The position numbers and the translations under genes were made by a program. From Lachnospiraceae bacterium (GTDB lineage: Bacteria; Bacillota; Clostridia; Lachnospirales; Lachnospiraceae), in contig JAILRC010000043.1 in NCBI GenBank assembly GCA_024698485.1, positions 1 to 35,332 of the forward strand: a DNA stretch of 35,332 nt, read 5' to 3'. The notes under the pieces were generated by a model. That model had not been told where the DNA came from. It ran no database searches and worked only from the letters and a program-made list of their open reading frames with translations. Below, in pieces: positions 14,463 to 23,693 of the stretch; within the stretch, counting starts at the first letter, position 1, and every line of letters starts with the position of its first letter.

Positions 14463-15143
14463 ATGTCACTTTTCTTTGAAACAACTGTTAACGAATGGGA
14501 AGAAACAGTCTACATTCCCACCACCTTCGGTAAGACATCCCTTGCCGTGCTCTTTGTGATCCTTTGCCTGGCAGCAGCATTCATCAGCAGTAAGGTCACC
14601 AAGTCATCCAAGAAGCTTTCCACATCACAGCTTGCTTACTGCGGCATGACCATCGCTCTGGGAACAGTTCTTTCCATGATCAAGCTTTTCCACTTCCCTA
14701 CAGGCGGATCCATCACTTTACTTTCCATGCTTGTCATCACCCTTCCCGGATTCTGGTTCGGTCCCATTACAGGCATCATCACAGGCGTGGCTTATGGCAT
14801 CTTTCAGCTTTTGATCGATCCCTATGTGGTACATCCCGCACAGCTCTTTATTGACTACTTTTTTGCTTTCGGAGCTCTGGGTCTTTCAGGGTTCTTTGCA
14901 AACGCTAAGAATGGTCTCATCAAAGGTTACTCCCTTGCCATCATCGGAAGATATGTCTTTGCCGTCCTTTCAGGCTGGATCTTCTTCGGTGCCTATGCAT
15001 GGGAAAACTGGAGCCCCTTCACCTACTCCCTTGCTTACAATGCCATCTACATTTTCTCCGAAGCAGCAGTGACCATAGCAGTTCTCTGCATCCCTTCAGT
15101 CAAGAAGGCAATGCTGGGTGTTAAAGCCATGGCTGTAAAATAA
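14463..15143 (+). CDS. thiT: Energy-coupling factor thiamine S component ThiT
   Basis: This 226-residue membrane protein of about six helices is the thiamine-binding subunit of an ECF-type importer. The C-terminal half carries the ThiT pattern GRYVFAVLSGWIFFGAYA followed by YSLAYNAIYIFSEA, with aromatic and acidic residues that bind thiamine in known ThiT. Start ATG at 14463 is preferred over an in-frame ATG at 14442 because AAGGAGG (14448-14454) lies 8 nt upstream; the earlier ATG falls within the riboswitch expression platform. It is controlled by the TPP riboswitch, so is made when thiamine pyrophosphate is low. No clear terminator follows before the trp promoter. Confidence 0.95.
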   Translation: MSLFFETTVNEWEETVYIPTTFGKTSLAVLFVILCLAAAFISSKVTKSSKKLSTSQLAYCGMTIALGTVLSMIKLFHFPTGGSITLLSMLVITLPGFWFGPITGIITGVAYGIFQLLIDPYVVHPAQLFIDYFFAFGALGLSGFFANAKNGLIKGYSLAIIGRYVFAVLSGWIFFGAYAWENWSPFTYSLAYNAIYIFSEAAVTIAVLCIPSVKKAMLGVKAMAVK

Positions 15144-15176
15144 AGTTGGTTATACGATACTTTGTTAAAAAAAAAC

Positions 15177-15205
15177 TTGACAACTTAATTTCCGTGTGGT
15201 AAAAC
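15177..15205 (+). promoter_or_regulatory. trp operon promoter
   Basis: TTGACA (15177-15182), 17-bp spacer, TAAAAC (15200-15205), placed just ahead of the T-box leader. Confidence 0.65.
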
Positions 15206-15211
15206 TGTGTA

Positions 15212-15503
15212 AAAATAACACTTTAAACCATTGAAGCGGAATAACGGCGACTACGACCTTACAGAGAGCCCGGGGTGCTGAGAACCGGGTGTGAAACGGA
15301 TCGTCAAATGGACCGCGGAGGGCGCAGGGAACAGAAAGCATATGCTTTCTCAGTATTCTGCGACGTCGGAGGCAGACGTTACCATGCCGGGGATATGACT
15401 GTATCCTGCTGAGAGCACGGTATACGTGAACAAAGGTGGCACCGCGGATAATGAAACATTCGTCCTTGACAAAAGAGATTTCTTTTGTTGAGGGCGTTTT
15501 TTT
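15212..15503 (+). ncRNA. Tryptophan-specific T-box leader
   Basis: A tRNA-sensing leader of about 290 nt. Stem I base GCGG (15236-15239) pairs with CCGC (15313-15316); the internal loop above it carries the specifier TGG (Trp, 15309-15311) followed by A. The apical part has CCCGG/CCGGG with GGTGCTGAGAA. The T-box AAAGGTGGCACCGCGG starts at 15432; its bulge TGGC (15437-15440) is complementary to a GCCA tRNA end, fitting the G discriminator of bacterial tRNA-Trp. Uncharged tRNA-Trp should favour the antiterminator over the terminator at 15461-15503. It controls trpEGDCFBA. Confidence 0.96.
15461..15503 (+). terminator. T-box conditional terminator
   Basis: A 16-bp stem (15461-15476 with 15481-15496) has a GATT loop and is followed by T7. 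The left arm begins CGTCCTT, part of which (CCTT) is needed by the antiterminator with AAGG of the T-box, so the two structures exclude one another. Confidence 0.93.
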
Positions 15504-15522
15504 ATTTGAATCGGAGGTAACC

Positions 15523-16989
15523 ATGAACATCATCCCTTCCTTTGAAGAAGTGAAAAAGATGGCAGACACGGGGGAATACAAAGTTCTTCCCCTGAGCTGC
15601 GAGATCCTGTCGGACTTCACCACCCCCATAGAAGTCCTGAGGATCCTTAAAAATGTTTCCACCCACTGCTATATGCTGGAATCCGCGAGCGCGGACGAAA
15701 AATGGGGACGCTACACCTTTCTGGGCTTTGACCCGAAGCTTAACATCACCTGCGCAGACGGAGAGATCACCGTAGGGAACCTGAAATTTAAGACCAACGA
15801 TCCTTCGGAACACCTGAGAAAGATCCTGGCGGATTACAAAAGTCCCCGCTTCGACTTTCTCCCGCCCTTCAGCGGCGGTCTTGTGGGCTACTTTTCCTAT
15901 GACTTCCTGTCCTACAGCGAACCTTCCGTAAAATGTCCCGTAAAGGACACGGAAAACTTTAAGGACATAGATCTCATGCTCTTTGACAAGGTCATAGCCT
16001 TTGACAACGTGAAGCAAAAGATCGTCCTAATGGCAAACATGTCCCTGGAGGATTGTGAAACATGCTATAACAAGGCTGTCATGGAACTTGAACAGCTGGT
16101 GGATCTTCTTAAGAAAGGCAGAAAAAAAGAAGAGCCCGGAGGAAAGCTCACGGGAGAAGTCACTCCTCTCTTCGGAAAAGAAGAATTCTGCAACATGGTG
16201 GACCGGGCCAAACACTATATAAAAGAAGGAGACATTTTCCAGATTGTTCTTTCCAACCGACTTTCAGCCCCTTTTGAAGGAAGCCTTTTAAACACCTACC
16301 GCATTCTTCGCACCATAAATCCCTCTCCCTATATGTTCTACTTCTCGGGAACGGATGTGGAAGTGGCGGGAGCCTCACCGGAAACCCTTGTAAAGCTTGA
16401 AGACGGAGTGCTCCACACCTTCCCTCTGGCAGGCACAAGGCCAAGAGGCAAGACTCCCGAAGAGGACAAGGCTTTGGAAGAGGAATTGCTGCAGGATGAA
16501 AAAGAACTGGCGGAGCACAATATGCTGGTGGATCTGGGAAGGAACGACCTCGGAAAGATCAGCCGTTTCGGAACCGTGAAAGTTGAAAAACTTCATTCCA
16601 TAGAACGCTTCTCCCATGTAATGCACATCGGTTCCACCGTGGCAGGGACCATCCGTGAGGACTGCGATGCCCTGGATGCCATCGAAGCCGTCCTTCCTGC
16701 GGGAACCCTCTCCGGAGCTCCCAAGATCAGAGCCTGTCAGCTCATCGGAGAACTGGAGCAGAACAAGCGTGGGATCTACGGCGGTGCCATAGGCTACATC
16801 GATTTTACCGGCAACATGGACACCTGCATCGCCATCCGCATTGCTTACAAAAAGAACGGACAGGTCTTTGTAAGGAGCGGAGCGGGCATAGTTTACGATT
16901 CCGTTCCCGAAAAGGAATACGAAGAATGTCTGAACAAAGCAAAGGCATCGCTTAAAGCCCTGCAGATCGCAAGCAAGGAGGAGTTATGA
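15523..16989 (+). CDS. trpE: Anthranilate synthase component I
   Basis: TrpE joins chorismate and ammonia to make anthranilate, the first step of tryptophan synthesis, in complex with TrpG. It has 488 residues, normal for the family. The N-terminal feedback site motif (LLESA in the family) appears as [18 protein letters not shown], suggesting inhibition by tryptophan is kept. The chorismate-binding C-terminal half shows [42 protein letters not shown] and [13 protein letters not shown] at 15523 has CGGAGG 6 nt upstream; an open frame continues upstream through the terminator but has no ribosome binding site. Its TGA overlaps the trpG ATG as ATGA, for coupled 1:1 production. Confidence 0.97.
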   Translation: MNIIPSFEEVKKMADTGEYKVLPLSCEILSDFTTPIEVLRILKNVSTHCYMLESASADEKWGRYTFLGFDPKLNITCADGEITVGNLKFKTNDPSEHLRKILADYKSPRFDFLPPFSGGLVGYFSYDFLSYSEPSVKCPVKDTENFKDIDLMLFDKVIAFDNVKQKIVLMANMSLEDCETCYNKAVMELEQLVDLLKKGRKKEEPGGKLTGEVTPLFGKEEFCNMVDRAKHYIKEGDIFQIVLSNRLSAPFEGSLLNTYRILRTINPSPYMFYFSGTDVEVAGASPETLVKLEDGVLHTFPLAGTRPRGKTPEEDKALEEELLQDEKELAEHNMLVDLGRNDLGKISRFGTVKVEKLHSIERFSHVMHIGSTVAGTIREDCDALDAIEAVLPAGTLSGAPKIRACQLIGELEQNKRGIYGGAIGYIDFTGNMDTCIAIRIAYKKNGQVFVRSGAGIVYDSVPEKEYEECLNKAKASLKALQIASKEEL

Positions 16990-17555
16990 TCCTACTGATA
17001 GATAATTACGACAGCTTTTCCTACAACCTCTTCCAGTTTGTGGGAGAAATGAACCCCGACATTAAAGTCATTAGGAACGACGAACTGACCGTACGGGAGA
17101 TCGAAGCCCTGAAGCCCGAAAAGATCATCATCTCCCCGGGGCCCGGCCGCCCTGAGGATGCGGGTGTCATCGTGGATGTGATCCGAGAACTGGGCCCCAA
17201 GATCCCCATTCTCGGTGTCTGTCTCGGTCATCAGGCCATATGTCTGGCCTACGGCGGTGTTGTGACCTATGCATCGAAACTCATGCACGGAAAGCAGTCT
17301 GTGGCTGAGCTTGACAGAGATGCTCTCCTGTTTAAGGACTGTTCCGAAAAGACCCCCGTGGCCAGATATCACTCCCTGGCGGCTGACCCCGCCAAGCTCC
17401 CGCAATGCCTTAAGGTCATTGCGAGAACCACTCCCGAAGGAGACATCATGGCGGTGCGGCACAGAGACTATCCCGTTTACGGAGTGCAGTTCCATCCCGA
17501 GTCCATCATGACTCCCGAAGGAAAAACAATGATAAGGAATTTCATAGAAAGCTGA
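16986..17555 (+). CDS. trpG: Anthranilate synthase component II (glutamine amidotransferase)
   Basis: This 189-residue class I amidotransferase supplies ammonia from glutamine to TrpE. The nucleophile Cys is in GVCLGHQAI and the catalytic His/Glu in [10 protein letters not shown]; the oxyanion-hole block [12 protein letters not shown] is present. It overlaps trpE by 4 nt. Such subunits may be shared with PabB for folate synthesis in some Firmicutes; with no pab genes here, the trp role is clear but sharing cannot be excluded. Confidence 0.96.
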   Translation: MILLIDNYDSFSYNLFQFVGEMNPDIKVIRNDELTVREIEALKPEKIIISPGPGRPEDAGVIVDVIRELGPKIPILGVCLGHQAICLAYGGVVTYASKLMHGKQSVAELDRDALLFKDCSEKTPVARYHSLAADPAKLPQCLKVIARTTPEGDIMAVRHRDYPVYGVQFHPESIMTPEGKTMIRNFIES

Positions 17556-17581
17556 ACCATAAAAACGAAAAGGAGACAACA

Positions 17582-18604
17582 ATGATCAAAGAAGCAATCA
17601 TCAAGATAGTGAACAAAGAAGACCTGACCTACGACGAGGCATATGCCGTAATGAACGAGATCATGAGCGGCGAGACCTCCGCCACCCAGAACGCAGCGTT
17701 CCTCGCTGCCCTTTCCACAAAGAGTGCAAAGGCCGAGACCACAGACGAGATCGCAGGCTGCGCCGCTGCCATGAGAGATCATGCAACAGCGGTAAACACA
17801 GGGATGGACGTGTTCGAGATCGTGGGGACCGGCGGTGACGGAGCCCACAGTTTCAACATCTCCACCACATCAGCCCTCGTAGCCGCAGCAGGAGGTGTGA
17901 AGGTGGCAAAGCACGGAAACCGCGCAGCTTCTTCCAAATGCGGTACAGCTGACTGCCTGGAGGCTCTGGGTGTCAACATCGACCAAAGTCCGGAGCTTTG
18001 CATAAAACTCCTTAAGGAAGCCGGCATGTGCTTCTTCTTCGCACAGAAGTACCATTCTTCCATGAAATATGTGGGCGCCATCCGTAAGGAACTTGGGGTC
18101 CGCACGGTCTTCAACATCCTCGGTCCTCTCACAAACCCCGGAAAGCCTGCCATGCAGCTTCTGGGTGTATATGATGAATACCTTGTGGAGCCCCTGGCAA
18201 GAGTTCTCATCAGCCTCGGCATAAAGCGCGGTATGGTGGTTTACGGCAAGGACAAGCTGGATGAGATCTCCTTAAGCGCACCCACGAGCATATGCGAGAT
18301 CAAGGACGGCTGGTACCGTTCCTTCGTCATCACTCCCGAGGAATTCGGATTTGAACGCTGCACAAAGGAGGATCTTAAGGGCGGAACCCCTGCAGAAAAT
18401 GCGGAGATCACCCGTAACATCCTTAAGGGCGAAAAAGGTCACAAGAGAAACGCTGTGCTTCTTAACGCAGGAGCCGCGCTCTACATAGCCGGAAAGGCCG
18501 ACACCTTTGAAGATGGCGTAAAGCTTGCCGCATCTCTCATAGATTCCGGAAAAGCATATAAAACCCTTGAAAAGGTTGTAAAGATCAGTAACGAAGAAAT
18601 ATAA
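17582..18604 (+). CDS. trpD: Anthranilate phosphoribosyltransferase
   Basis: TrpD transfers the phosphoribosyl group from PRPP to anthranilate. It has 340 residues, typical length. The PRPP/Mg site [14 protein letters not shown] (about residue 80) and anthranilate/PRPP loop [15 protein letters not shown] (about 107-121) are intact, followed by the [19 protein letters not shown] block. ATG at 17582 has AAAAGGAG 8 nt upstream. It is separate from trpG, not fused as in enterobacteria. It is third in the operon with a 26-nt gap after trpG. Confidence 0.97.
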   Translation: MIKEAIIKIVNKEDLTYDEAYAVMNEIMSGETSATQNAAFLAALSTKSAKAETTDEIAGCAAAMRDHATAVNTGMDVFEIVGTGGDGAHSFNISTTSALVAAAGGVKVAKHGNRAASSKCGTADCLEALGVNIDQSPELCIKLLKEAGMCFFFAQKYHSSMKYVGAIRKELGVRTVFNILGPLTNPGKPAMQLLGVYDEYLVEPLARVLISLGIKRGMVVYGKDKLDEISLSAPTSICEIKDGWYRSFVITPEEFGFERCTKEDLKGGTPAENAEITRNILKGEKGHKRNAVLLNAGAALYIAGKADTFEDGVKLAASLIDSGKAYKTLEKVVKISNEEI

Positions 18605-18619
18605 AGCGAGGACACATCC

Positions 18620-19414
18620 ATGACCATCCTTGACGAACTGGCTCTCAGCGCATTACAGCGGGTAGAGGCTTCCAAAGCCGTAAAATCTCCCGATGTCATC
18701 CGTGCCGAAGCTCTGACTCTTCCAAAAGGCAACTTTTGTTTTGAAAAAGCCCTTAAAAAGCCCGGACTTTCTTTCATCTGCGAATGCAAGAAGGCCTCTC
18801 CCTCAAAGGGACTCATTGCTCCCGATTTTCCCTACCTTGACATAGCAATGGAATATGAGGAAGCGGGCGCAGACTGTATCTCCGTTCTCACGGAGCCCAC
18901 ACGGTTTCTGGGCAAAAACGAGTATCTTAAAGAGATTGCGAAAAGGGTTTCCATCCCCTGTCTCAGGAAGGATTTTACCGTAGACCCCTACATGATATAC
19001 GAAGCTAAAGTCCTGGGAGCTTCCGCCGTTCTCCTCATATGCTCTCTCCTCCCGCCCGACAGGATCAGGCAATACATAGAAATCTGTGATTCCCTGGGAA
19101 TCAGCGCTCTGGTTGAAGCCCATGACGAAAAAGAGGTGAAAGAGGCCCTGACAGCCGGTGCAAGGATCATCGGGGTGAACAACAGAAATCTCAAGGATTT
19201 CACAGTTGACCGGGAAAACAGCAGAAAACTCCGCTCCCTTGTTCCGAAGGACGTGATCTTCGTTTCGGAAAGCGGCATAAAAAACCGTGAAGACGTAAAA
19301 CAGGCCGAAGCCATGGATGCGGACGCAGTGCTGGTGGGGGAGACTCTAATGAGAGCCGCTGATAAAAATGCTGTTCTTCATGAACTCAGAACAGGCGGTG
19401 AAAAACATGTGTAA
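18620..19414 (+). CDS. trpC: Indole-3-glycerol phosphate synthase
   Basis: TrpC closes the indole ring, converting CdRP to indole-3-glycerol phosphate. It is a 264-residue (beta/alpha)8 barrel. Catalytic and phosphate-site blocks are visible: FICECKKASPSKG, LRKDFTVDPYMIYEAK, ALVEAHDEKEVKEA, GVNNRNLKDF and VSESGIKNREDV. It is a stand-alone enzyme, not fused to TrpF. The 3' end overlaps trpF by 8 nt (ATGTGTAA). The ribosome binding site GAGGA is 9-10 nt from the ATG. Confidence 0.96.
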   Translation: MTILDELALSALQRVEASKAVKSPDVIRAEALTLPKGNFCFEKALKKPGLSFICECKKASPSKGLIAPDFPYLDIAMEYEEAGADCISVLTEPTRFLGKNEYLKEIAKRVSIPCLRKDFTVDPYMIYEAKVLGASAVLLICSLLPPDRIRQYIEICDSLGISALVEAHDEKEVKEALTAGARIIGVNNRNLKDFTVDRENSRKLRSLVPKDVIFVSESGIKNREDVKQAEAMDADAVLVGETLMRAADKNAVLHELRTGGEKHV

Positions 19415-20012
19415 GATAAAGATGTGCGGCCTAACCCGTGAAGAAGACATAGAGGCCGTGAATGACATAAAGCCTGAATTCATCGGTTTTGTCTTCGCAA
19501 AGAAGAGTAAAAGATACGTGACTCCCGAAAGGGCATCGGAACTCAAAAAACTGCTGGATCCCTCCATCAGGGCCGTGGGAGTTTTTGTGGATCCCTCCCT
19601 GCAGGAAGTATATGCCCTGGTCTCCTCACGCACCATCGATATGGTCCAGCTCCACGGAAACGAAACCGAGGACTTCGTACAGGAGGTCAGAGACAAGTGC
19701 AAATGTCCCGTGATCAGAGCCTTTAAAGTAAGGTCGGAGGAAGATGTAAGAACTGCAGAAAAGAGCTGCGCCGATCACATTCTTCTGGATTCCGGAGCAG
19801 GAACGGGAACGGTGTTTGACTGGAAACTTCTAAAGAACATTTCCCGCCCCTGCTTTCTTGCGGGAGGGCTGGATCCGGAAAATGTGTCGGAAGCCGCAAA
19901 CACCCTTCATCCCTACTGCCTGGACGTGAGTTCCGGCATCGAATCAAACGGTTTTAAAGACAAAAACAAGATGGAAGCTTTTGCAAAAGCTGTCAGAAAG
20001 GAAAAGAAATGA
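19407..20012 (+). CDS. trpF: Phosphoribosylanthranilate isomerase
   Basis: TrpF carries out the Amadori rearrangement of PRA to CdRP. It has 201 residues, the usual size. The catalytic Cys is in [10 protein letters not shown] and the Asp in [21 protein letters not shown] and AGGLDPENV phosphate-site motifs and CLDVSSGIE are present. Start ATG at 19407 is chosen because the family begins directly with the strand leading to the CGLT motif; an in-frame ATG at 19368 would overlap trpC by 47 nt. It ends in an ATGA overlap with trpB. Confidence 0.95.
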   Translation: MCKIKMCGLTREEDIEAVNDIKPEFIGFVFAKKSKRYVTPERASELKKLLDPSIRAVGVFVDPSLQEVYALVSSRTIDMVQLHGNETEDFVQEVRDKCKCPVIRAFKVRSEEDVRTAEKSCADHILLDSGAGTGTVFDWKLLKNISRPCFLAGGLDPENVSEAANTLHPYCLDVSSGIESNGFKDKNKMEAFAKAVRKEKK

Positions 20013-21199
20013 CAAATCCCAACGGACGCTTCGGAGTGCACGGCGGACAATACATTCCCGAGACACTCATGAATGCGGTGATAGAACTGGAAGAAGCCTA
20101 CAAACATTACAAAAACGATCCTGCATTCAACGCAGAACTTAACAAACTCCTGAACGAATATGCCGGAAGGCCCTCGCTTCTCTACTATGCAGATAAGATG
20201 ACAAAGGATCTGGGTGGAGCGAAGATCTATCTTAAAAGAGAGGATCTGAACCACACGGGAGCCCACAAGATCAACAACGTTCTTGGGCAGGCACTGCTGG
20301 CAAAGAAAATGGGGAAGACACGTCTCATCGCGGAAACGGGCGCGGGTCAGCACGGAGTAGCCACTGCCACCGCAGCCGCCCTTATGGGCATGGAATGTGT
20401 GGTGTTCATGGGCGAAGAAGACACTGTCCGCCAGGCGCTGAACGTTTACAGGATGAGGCTTCTGGGGGCGGAGGTGATCCCCGTTAAAACAGGCACCGCC
20501 ACCCTTAAGGATGCGGTTTCCGAAGCCATGAGAGAATGGACCTCCAGGATCACAGACACCCACTACTGCCTTGGTTCCGTAATGGGTCCCCATCCTTTCC
20601 CCACCATAGTCAGGGATTTTCAGGCAGTCATATCCCGTGAGATCCGCTCCCAGATACTGGAAAAGGAAGGTCGACTTCCCGATGCCGTCATAGCCTGTGT
20701 CGGAGGCGGTTCCAATGCCATAGGCAGTTTCTACGATTTCATCAACGACAAGTCCGTCCGCCTCATAGGCTGCGAAGCGGCAGGTCGCGGCATAGACACC
20801 TTTGAGACCGCAGCCACCATATCCACCGGCCGTCTGGGGATCTTCCACGGTATGAAATCCTATTTCTGCCAGGACAAGTACGGACAGATCGCTCCGGTCT
20901 ACTCCATCTCAGCGGGGCTTGATTATCCGGGTGTAGGCCCCGAACATGCCTATCTCCATGACATACACCGTGCGGAATATGTTCCCGTTACCGACGAAGA
21001 AGCCGTATGCGCCTTTGAATATCTGGCAAAGACCGAAGGTATCATCCCCGCCATCGAATCCGCTCATGCCGTGGCCCACGCCATCAAGATAGCGCCTTCC
21101 ATGGCAAAAGACAGGATCATAGTCATCACAATATCGGGAAGAGGCGACAAGGACTGCGCTGCCATTGCGCGTTACAGAGGGGAGGATCTTCATGAATAG
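20009..21199 (+). CDS. trpB: Tryptophan synthase beta subunit
   Basis: TrpB is the PLP enzyme that joins indole and serine to give tryptophan, in an alpha2beta2 complex with TrpA. It has 396 residues and is of the TrpB1 type, which partners with TrpA. The Schiff-base Lys is in HTGAHKINN, the PLP phosphate loop [12 protein letters not shown] is intact, and the conserved catalytic Glu is in AETGAGQHG. It overlaps trpF by 4 nt (ATGA) and trpA by 8 nt (ATGAATAG). Confidence 0.97.
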   Translation: MTNPNGRFGVHGGQYIPETLMNAVIELEEAYKHYKNDPAFNAELNKLLNEYAGRPSLLYYADKMTKDLGGAKIYLKREDLNHTGAHKINNVLGQALLAKKMGKTRLIAETGAGQHGVATATAAALMGMECVVFMGEEDTVRQALNVYRMRLLGAEVIPVKTGTATLKDAVSEAMREWTSRITDTHYCLGSVMGPHPFPTIVRDFQAVISREIRSQILEKEGRLPDAVIACVGGGSNAIGSFYDFINDKSVRLIGCEAAGRGIDTFETAATISTGRLGIFHGMKSYFCQDKYGQIAPVYSISAGLDYPGVGPEHAYLHDIHRAEYVPVTDEEAVCAFEYLAKTEGIIPAIESAHAVAHAIKIAPSMAKDRIIVITISGRGDKDCAAIARYRGEDLHE

Positions 21200-21965
21200 G
21201 ATCGCAGAAGCATTTAAAAACGGAAAAGCCTTCATACCTTTCATCACCTGCGGTGATCCCGACCTTGAGACCACGGGAAAGATCGTGCGGGAAATGGTAA
21301 AGAACGGAGCGGATCTCATCGAACTGGGCATTCCTTTCTCAGATCCCACCGCAGAAGGCCCCGTTATACAGAACGCCAACATCCGTGCTTTGTCGGGCGG
21401 CGTGACCACCGACAGGATCTTTGACTTCGTAAGAGACCTGCGAAAAGACGTTACAGTTCCCATAGTCTTCATGACCTACGCCAACGTGGTGTTCTCCTAC
21501 GGAGCGGAGAAGTTCATTTCCACCCTTAAGGACATCGGTATTGACGGTCTCATCTTGCCGGATCTTCCCTACGAAGAAAAAGACGAATTTCAGCCTATTT
21601 GCAGGAAGTATGACATCGCTCTCATTTCCCTCATCGCACCCACTTCCGCCAACCGTATCGCCATGATTGCAAAAGAGTCCGAAGGCTTTCTTTACATTGT
21701 TTCAAGTCTCGGAGTCACAGGCACCAGAAGCGAGATCAAGACCGACCTTGCATCCATTGTAAAGATCGTCCGCGAGAACACCACTACTCCCTGCGCCATC
21801 GGCTTTGGCATATCCAACCCGGAACAGGCAAAGAAAATGGCCTCCCTTTCCGACGGTGCCATTGTGGGCTCCGCTATCGTGAAGATCGTAGAGAAAGAAG
21901 GAAGGAATGCACCATTAAAGGTGGGTGAGTTCGTTAAAGAAATGAAAAATGCCATCAAAGAATAA
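21192..21965 (+). CDS. trpA: Tryptophan synthase alpha subunit
   Basis: TrpA splits indole-3-glycerol phosphate and passes indole through a tunnel to TrpB. It is a 257-residue TIM barrel. The catalytic Glu is in [12 protein letters not shown] and the second acidic residue, Asp, in the same [10 protein letters not shown] segment; the phosphate-binding segments GTRSE and [11 protein letters not shown] are present. Start ATG at 21192 has GGAGG upstream within trpB; an in-frame ATG at 21165 lacks such a site. It is the last gene of the operon, followed by a terminator. Confidence 0.96.
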   Translation: MNRIAEAFKNGKAFIPFITCGDPDLETTGKIVREMVKNGADLIELGIPFSDPTAEGPVIQNANIRALSGGVTTDRIFDFVRDLRKDVTVPIVFMTYANVVFSYGAEKFISTLKDIGIDGLILPDLPYEEKDEFQPICRKYDIALISLIAPTSANRIAMIAKESEGFLYIVSSLGVTGTRSEIKTDLASIVKIVRENTTTPCAIGFGISNPEQAKKMASLSDGAIVGSAIVKIVEKEGRNAPLKVGEFVKEMKNAIKE

Positions 21966-21993
21966 AAATTTTTAGAGATTCTAAGCACTAAAA

Positions 21994-22032
21994 AGCCCAT
22001 AGCACGGATCATCTCCGAACTATGGGCTGTTT
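21994..22032. terminator. Bidirectional terminator at the end of the trp operon
   Basis: AGCCCATAG (21994-22002) pairs with CTATGGGCT (22020-22028), with a CGGA/TCCG inner stem and T-runs on both strands. It is shared with the convergent LRR protein gene. Confidence 0.88.
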
Positions 22033-22040
22033 TATTTTGA

Positions 22041-23495
22041 TCAATGGAATTCTTCAAAATCATATCCCTTGTTCTTAAATAGAGTATAACAAGGTGTTCC
22101 GAATTTTACATGGCCATACAATCTTGAGCAATTTGCAAAGGCTGTATCATCAACCTCCCAGACCGCATTGTCCAGCCAGATCGTGAGATCGTAGCTTCCC
22201 GCAAACGCATACTTGTCGATCATGCAGATCTCGTTCAGTCTGACCTCATAATCAGGTGAGAAGTAAGCTCCCGCAAAATAGTAGGGAGGAATGTAGCTTA
22301 CGTTATCGTCGAAAACAAGCTGCTTGATGTTGGCTCCGGCAAAAACACCTGTATCAATGTTCTTAACTCCGACGCCTGTCTTAAGCTCGTCGATGGCTCT
22401 GACGGTATCAATGGTGATACCCTTAAATGCATTGGCTCCGATGGTAATACCGCCGACCTCAAACTCTTCAAAGGAAAGGTTTGAACATCCGTCGAACGCA
22501 TTGTTTTCGATCTCCGAAAGAGAAGCAGGAAGCTTAAGGGATGTGATGCCAAGAAGTCCTGAGAACGCATGTTCCTTGATAACAGTAATACCTGCACCCA
22601 GATCTATCGCTCTGAGTTTCGAAACCCAGGTCTCATTATACTTATAAGTGTTCCTTACTCCGTAGAAGTACTGATATGTCTTGGGAACAACGATCTTTAA
22701 ATATGCGGATCCTCTTGTAAGGACATCTCTTAAAGGATAGGTAAAGTAGCCTTCTCCAAGATGGTCATCCTCATTTGCCGCACTGTCAAGGTAACCCCTT
22801 ACGCCAAATCCCTTTGACCCGACTGTAACACCGGTCTTGGGAAGCGTGATCTCAACATAATCATTGGGTCCGTACTTTCTGAACTTTTTAAGTCCCTTGT
22901 CCGACAAACCTGTTACATACCACACTCTGTCGATGTGAAGATAAGTGAAATCTTCAGGCGCCATCTCCAGTATAACACTGGGCTTCTCAAGGGTTGCACC
23001 ATTATCTGTGGGAACCGGAGTAGGGGTGGGAGTGGGCGTACTCGTAGGCATGGGAGTAGGTGTGCTCGTGGGCTTCGGAGTCGCTGTGGGAGTAGGTGTG
23101 TTCGTAGGTGTCGGCGAAGGTGTAGGTGTGGGTGTGGGCGTCGGCGTATCTGTCGGCGCGGGTGTGGGTGTAGGTGTGGGTGTGGGTGTATCCGTAGGAA
23201 CCGGAGTGTTGGTGGGAGTAGGCGTGTTGGTCGGTGTCAATGTAGGCTCCGGCGTGGTACCCGTTTCGGAAGTGTTGCTTCCGTTGGGATTCTCTCCCGC
23301 TCCGTTACTGGGCTTAACTACAATTTCCGTGCCCGGATTCTCCCCGGAAGGATCCTTCGGTTTCCTGAATACTACTATTAAAACGATCGCTGCCGTAACA
23401 AGCACGGCTGTGCAGATAATGATCGTAATAGGCTTCTTAAAGACCGGTCCGATCTTCGCAAAGATCCCCTTCAGTTTCTTCAATAAATCTTTCAT
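22041..23495 (-). CDS. Membrane-anchored BspA-like leucine-rich-repeat surface protein
   Basis: A 484-residue protein with a basic N-terminus, one transmembrane helix (about 22-43) and no cleavage site, so N-in and C-out. Residues about 81-164 are an almost pure Thr/Pro linker ([18 protein letters not shown]). The outer domain begins near 170; from about 285 on it shows LRR_5 (BspA-type) repeats such as [36 protein letters not shown] and FAGSYDL. Such domains serve in binding or adhesion. ATG at 23495 follows AAAGG. The linker DNA (23000-23245) is a GT-rich imperfect hexamer array. The ligand is unknown. The linker architecture matches the deacetylase at 33485-35062. Confidence 0.85.
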   Translation of the reverse strand: MKDLLKKLKGIFAKIGPVFKKPITIIICTAVLVTAAIVLIVVFRKPKDPSGENPGTEIVVKPSNGAGENPNGSNTSETGTTPEPTLTPTNTPTPTNTPVPTDTPTPTPTPTPAPTDTPTPTPTPTPSPTPTNTPTPTATPKPTSTPTPMPTSTPTPTPTPVPTDNGATLEKPSVILEMAPEDFTYLHIDRVWYVTGLSDKGLKKFRKYGPNDYVEITLPKTGVTVGSKGFGVRGYLDSAANEDDHLGEGYFTYPLRDVLTRGSAYLKIVVPKTYQYFYGVRNTYKYNETWVSKLRAIDLGAGITVIKEHAFSGLLGITSLKLPASLSEIENNAFDGCSNLSFEEFEVGGITIGANAFKGITIDTVRAIDELKTGVGVKNIDTGVFAGANIKQLVFDDNVSYIPPYYFAGAYFSPDYEVRLNEICMIDKYAFAGSYDLTIWLDNAVWEVDDTAFANCSRLYGHVKFGTPCYTLFKNKGYDFEEFH

Positions 23496-23521
23496 TTAAA
23501 ACAACCTTTCTATAGAAAACA

Positions 23522-23550
23522 GAATTTCCCCATGGAAATTCCACATTATA
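23522..23550 (-). promoter_or_regulatory. LRR gene promoter -10 and adjoining palindrome
   Basis: A minus-strand TATAAT (23545-23550) has no good -35. Directly downstream GAATTTCC-CCAT-GGAAATTC (23522-23541) is a perfect 8-4-8 palindrome at the expected start site, either an operator or a 5' hairpin. Confidence 0.45.
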
Positions 23551-23628
23551 CTAAAGGATATTTGTGACATAAGTGTGTCTTACTTAAGATTTTATAAAAT
23601 TATTTTTTCGCATATCAACAATGCTTTT

Positions 23629-23676
23629 CTTTGGTTTGGTTGACAAAAACTTTGGATTGAAGTACAATTTCTTTGG
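23629..23676 (+). promoter_or_regulatory. AlbA-type ATPase gene promoter with 21-bp spaced repeats
   Basis: A consensus -35 TTGACA (23640-23645), 17-bp spacer and TACAAT (23663-23668). CTTTGG occurs at 23629, 23650 and 23671, exactly 21 bp apart (two helical turns), the last two as CTTTGGATT. They bracket the -35, spacer and start site, as expected for a repressor operator. Confidence 0.65.
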
Positions 23677-23693
23677 ATTCGGAGGACAAAACT

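Noticed and set aside
23000-23245. Regular GT-rich repeats as a CRISPR array
   Set aside because: Units are imperfect hexamers in frame with a TPTPTP linker, without equal-length repeats and unique spacers.
23553-23590. GACA/TGTC dyad upstream of the LRR gene promoter
   Set aside because: Arms are only 4 bp and no partner regulator is nearby, so chance is likely.
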